A stretch of DNA of 12,826 bases, taken from assembly GCA_016215085.1 (NCBI GenBank), contig JACRMD010000297.1, forward strand, positions 1 to 12,826, given 5' to 3'. Origin of the DNA: Solirubrobacterales bacterium. GTDB lineage: Bacteria; Actinomycetota; Thermoleophilia; Solirubrobacterales; Solirubrobacteraceae. Below the pieces are notes generated by a model that saw nothing but the letters and a program-made list of their open reading frames with translations, had not been told where the DNA came from and ran no database searches. The position numbers and the translations under genes were made by a program. How positions within the stretch are numbered: position 1 is the first letter of the stretch; each line of letters starts with the position of its first letter. This document shows positions 5,525 to 12,468 of the stretch, in pieces.

Positions 5525-7171
5525 ATGCGAAACCACGGACGGCGTCTACTTCCTGCGGCCGCGATCGGGCTGATCGCGTCCTTGGCGACGGCCGCGCCGG
5601 CCCTGGCGGACCACCCGCTGCGCGGCAGCGAGATCGTCTGCAAGCCGGCCGTCGGCAAGTTCCTGCGCGTCGGCGACGACCTCGCGTGCACGCTGACCGT
5701 GCGCAACGTCGAGCCGATGTTCGTCGATGACGTGACCGCCACGATCGACATCCCGGCGGACATGTCCTACGACCCGGCGGCGCCCGACAACGAGGAGACG
5801 ATCCCGGACCCGCCGCTGCCGCCCGCCACGTTCAGCTACGGCACGAGCAAGCTCGGCGACTTCGCGCCGGGCGACGTGCGCACCGTGAAGTTCCGCCTCA
5901 AGGTGGCGCCGTCGGCCACGCCCGGCGAGGCGATCCAGCCTGAGGGCCAGGTCCACGCCCCCGGCTACGCCGACCTGCCGGTGACCAGCAACGTGGTGAA
6001 CATCACGCCGCCCGTCGCCGACATCTCGCCGAGCACGGTCGTGTGCGCCGACCTCAACGCCGGCCGGTTCCTGCCCGGCGACCTGTTCGAGTGCAAGATC
6101 AACCTGGAGAACCTGACCGGCCGCGAGGACGCGACCGGCGTCCAGGTCCAGGCCTCGATCCCGCCGCTGAGCTCCTACGTCCTCGGCGACGCGAGCACCA
6201 ACAACTTCCTCTTCGCCGTCTGGCGGGCCGAGAAGGTCCCGACCGGCATCCCGTCGGGCGCCGGGCCGCTGGCGCCGCTGACCTACCGGATGCGGCTCGA
6301 CCCCAACGCGCCGGGCGGCACCGCGGTCGTCTCGATCGTCAACGTCAACTACACCAACTCGATCACCGGCCTGTTCGCGGTGCACACGCTGCAGTCCAAC
6401 GGGCTGGTCACCGACCCGGGCCCGGCGATCCTCACGAGCAGCAACCTCACCTGCGTGGACCTCAGCCCGGCCACGGCGGTCCTGCCGGGCGACCGCGTGC
6501 GCTGCACGCTGACCGTCGCCAACGCGCCGGGGCGCGAGACGGCCGAGGACGTCAACGCGGTCGCGCCCGTGCCCGACGGCGTGGTCCACGACGTCGGCGG
6601 CACGTCCGTCGACGCCGACGGCGTCCGGTTCGACACGTCGGTGCTCGGCACGCTGCCGTCGCCGTCGAGCAAGGTCCTCGAGTACCGCCTGCGGGTCCCC
6701 GACGACGCGCGCGTCGGCCTGACCTTCCAGCCCACCGCGCAGATCGTCGGCCGCAGCACGCCGTCGGGCGTCGCGCTGAGCCACGCCCTCAAGGCCGAGC
6801 AGTTCGTCGTCGGCCGGCCGCCGAGCCCGGCGACGCCGGCGCCGGTCGCCGCCGCGAGCACGCCGGCCGCGACGCCGCCCAAGAAGGACTCGCGCATCTG
6901 CGGGTCGCGGCGCGTGGTGGTCGTCAACGTCAAGCCGCCCAAGGGCAAGCGGTGGAAGTCGGTGTCCTTCACCTGGAAGGGCGCCAAGAAGGCGACCAAG
7001 GGCAAGAAGTCCAAGGGCTCGCGCGGCAAGCGCGGCTACTTCACCGGGCGCCTCGTCTTCCAGGGGCTGCCCAAGGGCCAGCTCACCGTGACCATCACGG
7101 GCAGGACCACGAAGGGCAAGACGGTCAAGCGGACGCGCAAGTACAAGCTCTGCACGGCCAAGGGGAAGTGA
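5525..7171 (+). CDS. Secreted protein with three DUF11-like Ig-type domains and a Lys-rich C-terminal module
   Basis: This 548-residue exported protein starts at ATG 5525 with GGAGGG 9 nt upstream. A Sec signal peptide is clear: basic RNHGRR, hydrophobic core, AAPALA cleavage site near residue 28. Three related domains begin at about residues 36, 171 and 307. Each opens with a cysteine, then a GD motif, then a second cysteine 16-17 residues later: C39/C55 (FLRVGDDLAC), C174/C190 (FLPGDLFEC), C310/C327 (VLPGDRVRC). This is the beta-sandwich repeat style of DUF11 surface proteins, and the pairs probably form disulfides. A Pro/Ala/Thr linker (431-455) leads to a basic module with C459 and C543 at its ends (ICGSRRVVVVNV ... 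RTRKYKLC). No sortase motif or TM anchor is seen. Binding partner unknown; cell-wall association is inferred. It ends 7 bp from the convergent Hsp20 gene. Confidence 0.85.
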   Translation: MRNHGRRLLPAAAIGLIASLATAAPALADHPLRGSEIVCKPAVGKFLRVGDDLACTLTVRNVEPMFVDDVTATIDIPADMSYDPAAPDNEETIPDPPLPPATFSYGTSKLGDFAPGDVRTVKFRLKVAPSATPGEAIQPEGQVHAPGYADLPVTSNVVNITPPVADISPSTVVCADLNAGRFLPGDLFECKINLENLTGREDATGVQVQASIPPLSSYVLGDASTNNFLFAVWRAEKVPTGIPSGAGPLAPLTYRMRLDPNAPGGTAVVSIVNVNYTNSITGLFAVHTLQSNGLVTDPGPAILTSSNLTCVDLSPATAVLPGDRVRCTLTVANAPGRETAEDVNAVAPVPDGVVHDVGGTSVDADGVRFDTSVLGTLPSPSSKVLEYRLRVPDDARVGLTFQPTAQIVGRSTPSGVALSHALKAEQFVVGRPPSPATPAPVAAASTPAATPPKKDSRICGSRRVVVVNVKPPKGKRWKSVSFTWKGAKKATKGKKSKGSRGKRGYFTGRLVFQGLPKGQLTVTITGRTTKGKTVKRTRKYKLCTAKGK

Positions 7172-7178
7172 GCCGGAT

Positions 7179-7640
7179 CTAGCGCTCGGCCTCGTCGGGC
7201 ACGTCGATCGGCACCCGGCGGGTCCGCGGCTCGGCGCGAACGAGCGGCAGCTCGACGCGCAGGATGCCGTCGCGGTAGGTCGCACGCGCCTCGTCGGCGA
7301 CCACGTCGGCGCCGAGCGGGATCACGCGGCGGAACGGGCCGAAGTCGATCTCGAGCTGCTGGTAGACGCGGCCCTCGGCGTCGGCCGGGCGGCGGTGGCC
7401 GGCGATGACCAGCTCGCGCCCCTCGATCTCCAGCCCGATCTCGTCGGGGTCGATGCCCGCCAGCTCGGCGTGGACGACGGCGCGCGGCGGGTCGCCTTCG
7501 TAGAAGACGTCGACGGCCGGCGAGAAGCCCCCGCGGCGGTGCGGGGCCAGCATGCCGGTGCCGAACACGTCGCCGAAGAGCTCGTCCATCTCGCGGCGCA
7601 TCCGCTCGAAGTTGGCGAACAGGTCACGCTCGGGGGCCAC
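7179..7640 (-). CDS. Hsp20/alpha-crystallin family small heat-shock protein
   Basis: This ATP-independent cytoplasmic holdase binds unfolding proteins and keeps them soluble for refolding or degradation. It has 153 residues with a GTG start at 7640 (MAPERDLFANFERMRREMDE); no in-frame ATG with a better site exists, and the ribosome-binding site is weak. The N-terminal arm (1-37) has the usual amphipathic start FERMRREMDELFGDVF. The alpha-crystallin domain (about 40-145) shows AVDVFYEGD, then ELAGIDPDEIGLEIEGRELV, then FRRVIPLGADV, and ends with the hallmark A-x-x-x-D-G-I-L-R-V-E-L-P (ATYRDGILRVELP). The final arm includes VPIDV, an I-x-V-like motif used in oligomer assembly. It begins 18 bp after the stop of the MBL-fold hydrolase gene, so the two are probably one operon with coupled translation. 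Confidence 0.95.
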   Translation of the reverse strand: MAPERDLFANFERMRREMDELFGDVFGTGMLAPHRRGGFSPAVDVFYEGDPPRAVVHAELAGIDPDEIGLEIEGRELVIAGHRRPADAEGRVYQQLEIDFGPFRRVIPLGADVVADEARATYRDGILRVELPLVRAEPRTRRVPIDVPDEAER

Positions 7641-7658
7641 GGCCCAGAGGCTAGTCGG

Positions 7659-8456
7659 TCAGACGGTGTAGACCGCGCCCTCGCGGGCGACGCTGACGGG
7701 GCCCTTGAACGTGCGCTCCGCCTCGCGGCGCGCCCACAGCTCGTCCATCTCGTCGGAGAGGTGGGTGAGGACCAGGCGCCCGACCTTCGCGCGGCAGCCG
7801 TGGTCGCCGGCCTCGGCCGGCGTGAGGTGGCCGCGCACGCCCTCGCGCTCGGGCCGCGGCAGCGTCGCCTCGATCATCAGCAGGTCGGTGCCGTCGGCGA
7901 AGCGCACGAGCTCGTCGGTCGGCGCGCTGTCGGCGCCGAAGGTGAAGCGGCCCGAGCCGTTGACCGACGAGCGCACGTCGATCGCGCAGGTCGGCAGGAA
8001 GTGCGGCACCTCGTGGAAGCGCACCTGCAGCGGCCCGATCTGCAGCTCGTCGCCCGAGCCGTACTCGACGAGGTCGAAGGCGTTCTCGATGAGGTCCTCG
8101 TTGCCCCAGGCGCCGACGACGCGGCGGAAGGTCTGCGTGGCGCCGTGCGGCGCGTACAGGCGCGGCCGGGCCGGCTGCTCGGTGCCGGGCCAGCGGTCCA
8201 CCGGGACCGGCTGCTGGCGCGGCGCGTAGGTCAGCGCGTAGGCGTAGGGGACGAGGTCGAGGAAGTGGTCGGCGTGCAGGTGCGAGATGACGACCGCGTC
8301 GACCGCGACGTAGTCGCGGAAACGGCGCAGCTTGCTGAACACGCCGTTGCCGCAGTCCAGCAGCAGGCACGTGCCGTCCTCCTCGACGAGGTAGCCGCTG
8401 CAGGCTCCTCCGGCGTCCTGCCAGGAGGGTGACTTCCCCAGGACCGTGATGCGCAA
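7659..8456 (-). CDS. Metallo-beta-lactamase-fold hydrolase (RNase Z / cAMP phosphodiesterase-like)
   Basis: This 265-residue cytoplasmic enzyme has a complete binuclear metal site: H59, H61, D63 and H64 in SHLHADH, then H152 (EVPHFLP), D176 (FGADSAP) and H232 (LTHLSDE), plus a GHLT motif at 209-212. The fold begins RITVLGKSPSWQDAGGACSG and LLLDCGNGV, as in RNase Z-like phosphodiesterases. The start RITVLG...SGYL and the ligand set also recall the actinobacterial atypical class II cAMP phosphodiesterase Rv1339, so a cyclic-nucleotide substrate is possible. The tRNA 3'-end nuclease role is less likely because no RNase Z exosite arm is evident. The preferred start is TTG 8456, with AGAGGG 5 nt upstream; an in-frame ATG at 8486 would add 10 residues. 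Hsp20 follows after 18 bp. The fold is certain, the substrate is not. Confidence 0.85.
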   Translation of the reverse strand: MRITVLGKSPSWQDAGGACSGYLVEEDGTCLLLDCGNGVFSKLRRFRDYVAVDAVVISHLHADHFLDLVPYAYALTYAPRQQPVPVDRWPGTEQPARPRLYAPHGATQTFRRVVGAWGNEDLIENAFDLVEYGSGDELQIGPLQVRFHEVPHFLPTCAIDVRSSVNGSGRFTFGADSAPTDELVRFADGTDLLMIEATLPRPEREGVRGHLTPAEAGDHGCRAKVGRLVLTHLSDEMDELWARREAERTFKGPVSVAREGAVYTV

Positions 8457-8484
8457 GTTGACCCTCTTCTGGAACCCTAACGGC

Positions 8485-9750
8485 ATGGCCCTCCCGGAAG
8501 CGGCGGGCGTCCTCGCCGCCGGGGTCTCGCATGCGTTCGAGGACGCCGCCATCGTGCTCGGCGCGCTGCTCGTCGTCGGCGCGCTGCTGTCGGGCATCGC
8601 GGGCCGGAGCTTCCTGTCGCTGACCTCGATCTTCGTGCTCGCGGGGTTCGTGCTCGGCGACGGCGGGCTGGAGGTCCTGGGGTTCGACCCCGGCTCGGAG
8701 TTCGTGGCGGACCTGGCCGTCGTGGCGCTGGTGGTGATCCTGTTCCGCGACGGCCTCGAGGTCGAGGCCGAGATGCTCCAGACCGCGTGGCGGCTGCCGC
8801 TGCGCAAGCTCGTGCTGGCCATGCCGATCACGGCCGCCGTCATCGCGGTCGCCGTCGCGGCGCTGACCGACCTGTCGTGGACGCAGGCGTTCCTGCTCGG
8901 CGCCCTGCTGTCGCCCACCGACCCGGTGCTCTCCTCGAGCGTCGTGACCAACCCGCGCGTGCCGCGCCTGATCCGCCACTCGCTCAACCTGGAGTCCGGG
9001 CTCAACGACGGGCTGGCGCTGCCGCCCGTCCTCGCGCTCACCGCGGCGCTGGCCGTCACCGCCGACGGCGACTTCGTGTGGTGGCAGTTCGTGCTCCAGG
9101 ACGTCGGGCTCGGCTTCGCCTTCGGGGTGGGCATCGGCTACGCCGCGTCCCTGCTGCTGCCGCGCGGCGGCCTGCAGGAGCAGATCCCGCCGCACCAGAA
9201 GTCCCTCTACGCGCTCGGCGTGGCGTTCCTGACCTACGGCGTCACGGTCGTCCAGCCGGAGGGCAACGGCTTCATCGCGGTCTTCGTGTGCGCGATCACG
9301 CTGGGCATCCGCCGGCCGGACATCCGCCACTACTTCGAGCAGCGCGCCGAGGACATCGTCGAGATCGTCAAGCTCGGCGTGTTCGTCGTCTTCGGCTCGC
9401 TGCTGACGCTCGACGCGCTCTTCGGCGACGGCCTGGCCGCGGTCGCGATCGTGGCGATCACGCTGCTGGTCGCGCGGCCGGTCGCGGTGTGGATCGCGCT
9501 GGCGGGCACGCGCACCGACACGGCGACGAAGGCCTTCATGGCGTGGTTCGGCCCCAAGGGCGTGGCGACGATGACGTTCTCGCTGCTCGTGCTGGCCGAG
9601 GGCATCCCGGACGGCGACCGGATCTTCAACATCGCCGCCCTGGCCGTCGTGTGCTCGATCCTGGCGCACGGCCTCACCGACCACCCCGGGTCGGAGTGGA
9701 TCGCGCGGCGCGCCGAGCGCGAGCGCGACCCGGAGCCCGCCGTCGTCTGA
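8485..9750 (+). CDS. CPA1-type cation/proton antiporter (Na+ or K+/H+)
   Basis: This 421-residue inner-membrane protein has about 11-12 hydrophobic segments throughout. Family motifs: SPTDPV (143-148) in the unwound core helix, NLESGLNDG (168-176) with the paired Asn174-Asp175 that marks electroneutral CPA1 exchangers, and AWFGPKGVATM (353-363) in a late helix. It exchanges protons for sodium or potassium and so controls cytoplasmic pH and salt. The chosen start is ATG 8485 (MALPEAAGVLAAG). An ATG at 8449 has a closer AGGA site but would overlap the divergent MBL gene and adds an unlikely peptide (MRKLTLFWNPNG). The usual CPA1 C-terminal cytoplasmic regulatory domain is essentially absent: the protein ends with a short charged tail. 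It diverges from the MBL gene by about 28 bp, so their promoters must overlap coding sequence or each other. Ion specificity cannot be read from the sequence. Confidence 0.92.
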   Translation: MALPEAAGVLAAGVSHAFEDAAIVLGALLVVGALLSGIAGRSFLSLTSIFVLAGFVLGDGGLEVLGFDPGSEFVADLAVVALVVILFRDGLEVEAEMLQTAWRLPLRKLVLAMPITAAVIAVAVAALTDLSWTQAFLLGALLSPTDPVLSSSVVTNPRVPRLIRHSLNLESGLNDGLALPPVLALTAALAVTADGDFVWWQFVLQDVGLGFAFGVGIGYAASLLLPRGGLQEQIPPHQKSLYALGVAFLTYGVTVVQPEGNGFIAVFVCAITLGIRRPDIRHYFEQRAEDIVEIVKLGVFVVFGSLLTLDALFGDGLAAVAIVAITLLVARPVAVWIALAGTRTDTATKAFMAWFGPKGVATMTFSLLVLAEGIPDGDRIFNIAALAVVCSILAHGLTDHPGSEWIARRAERERDPEPAVV

Positions 9751-9760
9751 CAGGACCGGC

Positions 9761-9777
9761 GCACCGGAGTCCGGTGC
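9761..9777 (+). terminator. Hairpin after the antiporter gene
   Basis: GCACCGG-AGT-CCGGTGC pairs perfectly over 7 bp around a 3-nt loop, 10 bp after the antiporter stop codon. No T-run follows (only GTGGTTGC). It may end the antiporter transcript and, given only 18 bp to the next ATG, may also affect the leader of the secreted hydrolase gene. Confidence 0.5.
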
Positions 9778-9795
9778 CGTGGTTGCATTCCCGCC

Positions 9796-12468
9796 ATGGG
9801 GTGGCTCTCGTGGGGAGGGCGGGCGCTGGCGTCCGCAACGGCCATCGGCCTGACGGCGCCCGCCGTCGCGGCCGCCGACCACGGCGCGTCGCCGATGAAG
9901 GACGCGATCGTGGCGCCGAGCTCGGTCAAGGTCGCGCGCCACGCGCGCACGCCGGCCGGCGACCCGCGCTACGCCCTGGTGCACGGCTGCTTCGCCATGA
10001 GGTCGGTCGCCACCGGCCGGTTCGTGGCGCGCGACGGCGACGGCGGGTGGAGCGCGACGACCGCCGACCCGGCCGCCGCTGAGGGCTTCCGGATGCAGGC
10101 CACCACGCTCGGGCGCTACCTGCTCTACAGCCGGCAGCGCGACTTCGTCGCCGCCGGCACCGACGGCCGCGCCGTGGTGGCCAAGGAGCCGAGCGAGGCC
10201 GCGGACTTCGAGCTGCTGGGCGGCGACCCCTACACGTTGACCTCGGCGGCGGGCCCGAGCCTTGCGGCCGGCGACGGCGGCGCGCTGCGCACGGTGACGG
10301 GCACGCCCGAGGGCGACGCGACGCGCTTCGCGTTCGTCCCCGCCCAGGGCTGCGCGGACTACCCCGAGGTCGAGCTGAGCGTGACCGGCCAGCCCTCGAA
10401 GGGGCCGACGCCCTACAGCGAGGTGCGCGGCTACGCCGACGCGCACATGCACATGATGGCCTTCGAGTTCCTCGGCGGCCGCGCGCACTGTGGCCGGCCC
10501 TGGCACCCCTACGGCGCGCCGTACGCGCTGACCGACTGCCCCGACCACTACACCGCCGAGGGCAACGCCGCGCTGCTGGAGAACGTGGTGTCGACCGGCT
10601 CGCCGGTCGGCAGCCACGACCCGGTCGGCTGGCCGACGTTCAAGGACTGGCCGGCGCCGCACTCCCTCACCCACGAGCAGAGCTACTACCGGTGGCTCGA
10701 GCGGTCGTGGATGGCGGGCCAGCGCCTGTTCGTGAACCTGTTCGTGGACAACGAGGCGCTGTGCAACGTCTACCCGTACAAGAAGAACCCGTGCGACGAC
10801 ATGGCCACGGTCCGGCTCGAGCACCAGCGCATCCACGAGCTGCAGGACTACATCGACGCGCAGGCCGGCGGCCCGGGCAAGGGCTTCTTCCGCATCGTCA
10901 CCGACCCGTTCCAGGCGCGGAAGGTCATGAACGACGGCAAGCTCGCCGTGGTGCTCGGCATCGAGGTCTCGCGGCTGTTCCACTGCGGCCTGCAGAACGG
11001 CGTGCCGCAGTGCACGAAGGACTCGATCGACCGCGACCTGGCCGGCGCCTACGAGATGGGCGTCCGCGACCTCGAGCTGGTCAACAAGTTCGACAACGGC
11101 CTCGGCGGCGTGGCCGGCGACGCGGGCGCGCTCGGCCTCGCGATCAACGGCGCGAACTTCACCACGACGGGCTCGTTCTGGCGGATGCAGACCTGCGACG
11201 AGGCCGACAAGGACGTCCACGACCGCGACCAGGCCACGGCGGTCCCCAACGGCGAGCAGGACCAGATCTTCGGCGCCGGGTTCTCCAAGCTGCTGCCGGC
11301 CGGCGCCGCCCCCGTCTACCCCTCGGCGCCGCACTGCAACGCCATGGGCCTGACCGAGATGGGCCGCCACCTCGTCCAGCGGATGATGCAGCGCGGCATG
11401 CTCATCGACCCCGACCACCTCAGCGTCAAGGCGCGGCGCGACCTGCTCGCCGAGACCGAGGCGGCGGGCTACCCGGGCGTCGTCTCCAGCCACAGCTGGA
11501 GCACGCCGGACGCGTACCCACGGATCCTCAAGGCGGGCGGGTTCGTCGCGCCCTACGCGGGCGACTCGAAGAGCTTCGTCGAGGAGTGGCGCAAGATGCG
11601 CGCCGCCCGGGACGACCGCTGGACCTTCGGCATCGGCTACGGCGCGGACGCCAACGGCTTCGGCGCGCAGGGCGACCCGCGGCCCGACGCCGCCAAGAAC
11701 CCCGTCACCTACCCCTTCAAGGCGCTGGACCCGGCGGTGACCGTCCAGCAGCAGCGCAGCGGCGAGCGCGTCTACGACATCAACAAGGACGGCGTCGCCC
11801 ACTACGGCCTGTACCCCGACTGGATCGAGGACCTCCGCAAGCAGGCCGGCGACCAGATCGTCGAGGACGTCGCCCGCGGCGCCGAGGCCTACCTGCAGAC
11901 CTGGGAGCGCGCGGTCGGCATCTCGCCCACGATCTGCCGCTCGCCGCGGCTGCGCTTCACGCGCGCCGGCCTCGGGGTGCTCAGGCTCGGCGTGCCGGCC
12001 GAGGAGCAGCTGCGCGGCGCCGGCCAGCCGTCGAGCCGCACCGGCCGCGTGTGGAGCTGGTGCGTCAACGGCCGCGAGGGCGTGGGCAAGCAGGTCCGGG
12101 TGGTCTACGACCGGGCCGGCCGCGTCGGCGCCATCGTCAGCACCGCGCGGCGGCACCGCATCGGCGGCCTCGGGCCGGGCATGAAGGCCTCGCGGGTGCA
12201 CGGCGGCAAGCGCCTGCCGGGCGGCATCCTCGTGAAGGGCGCGGGCAAGGGCCGCCGCTACGCGTTCGTCGTGCGCCGCGGCCGCATCGCCGCGACGGCG
12301 GTGCTGACCGGTCGCGCGTCACGCACGACCGGGCGCCTGCGCGAGCACCTGCGGCTGGCGAAGGTGATCGCCGCCCGCGAGGGCGCGCGCGCCGAGTGTG
12401 ACGAAAGCCGGAACAGTTCCGGCTTTCGTTGCACTCGATCGCTCAGGCGGCCAGCGGCTGCGCGCTGA
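9796..12468 (+). CDS. Large secreted metal-dependent hydrolase, amidohydrolase/M19-dipeptidase-like, with beta-trefoil-like N-terminus
   Basis: This 890-residue exported protein has a signal peptide in residues 1-27 (ATAIGLTAPAVAAADHG). Residues about 62-182 (CFAMRSVATGRFVARDGDGG, then GRYLLYSRQRDFVAAG) have the repeated pattern of a fascin/ricin-like beta-trefoil, probably a binding domain. The catalytic TIM-barrel part (about 210-700) shows metal ligands in amidohydrolase order: H217 and H219 (ADAHMHM), E390 (GIEVSR), H541 (IDPDHLS), H566 (SSHSW) and D618 (GYGADANG). MLIDPDHLSVKARRDLL plus VVSSHSW resemble membrane dipeptidase M19, where the first motif is HxD, not HxH. A C-terminal module (about 750-835) has WCVNGREG, IVSTARRHRIGGL and FVVRRGRIAATAV. 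About 20 final residues run through a terminator hairpin with atypical codons and may be read-through. Substrate unknown; a peptide or amide outside the cell is inferred. No Shine-Dalgarno is seen before the start. Confidence 0.8.
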   Translation: MGWLSWGGRALASATAIGLTAPAVAAADHGASPMKDAIVAPSSVKVARHARTPAGDPRYALVHGCFAMRSVATGRFVARDGDGGWSATTADPAAAEGFRMQATTLGRYLLYSRQRDFVAAGTDGRAVVAKEPSEAADFELLGGDPYTLTSAAGPSLAAGDGGALRTVTGTPEGDATRFAFVPAQGCADYPEVELSVTGQPSKGPTPYSEVRGYADAHMHMMAFEFLGGRAHCGRPWHPYGAPYALTDCPDHYTAEGNAALLENVVSTGSPVGSHDPVGWPTFKDWPAPHSLTHEQSYYRWLERSWMAGQRLFVNLFVDNEALCNVYPYKKNPCDDMATVRLEHQRIHELQDYIDAQAGGPGKGFFRIVTDPFQARKVMNDGKLAVVLGIEVSRLFHCGLQNGVPQCTKDSIDRDLAGAYEMGVRDLELVNKFDNGLGGVAGDAGALGLAINGANFTTTGSFWRMQTCDEADKDVHDRDQATAVPNGEQDQIFGAGFSKLLPAGAAPVYPSAPHCNAMGLTEMGRHLVQRMMQRGMLIDPDHLSVKARRDLLAETEAAGYPGVVSSHSWSTPDAYPRILKAGGFVAPYAGDSKSFVEEWRKMRAARDDRWTFGIGYGADANGFGAQGDPRPDAAKNPVTYPFKALDPAVTVQQQRSGERVYDINKDGVAHYGLYPDWIEDLRKQAGDQIVEDVARGAEAYLQTWERAVGISPTICRSPRLRFTRAGLGVLRLGVPAEEQLRGAGQPSSRTGRVWSWCVNGREGVGKQVRVVYDRAGRVGAIVSTARRHRIGGLGPGMKASRVHGGKRLPGGILVKGAGKGRRYAFVVRRGRIAATAVLTGRASRTTGRLREHLRLAKVIAAREGARAECDESRNSSGFRCTRSLRRPAAAR
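12393..12437. terminator. Long bidirectional hairpin terminator between convergent genes
   Basis: The arms 12393-12413 and 12417-12437 form a 21-bp stem around the loop CAG. The inner 13 bp are perfect (ACGAAAGCCGGAA), followed by two G-U wobbles in RNA and then 6 perfect pairs (CGAGTG/CACTCG). It stands where the secreted-hydrolase gene meets the convergent LysR gene, so it probably ends both transcripts. Unusually, its whole length is inside the annotated reading frame of the hydrolase. Confidence 0.8.

Noticed and set aside
7651..12201. A 1,500-residue minus-strand open frame across the antiporter and hydrolase genes
   Set aside because: It is antisense to well-supported genes, Arg/Ala/Val/His-rich with no recognisable motif, and results from the lack of stop codons in high-GC DNA.
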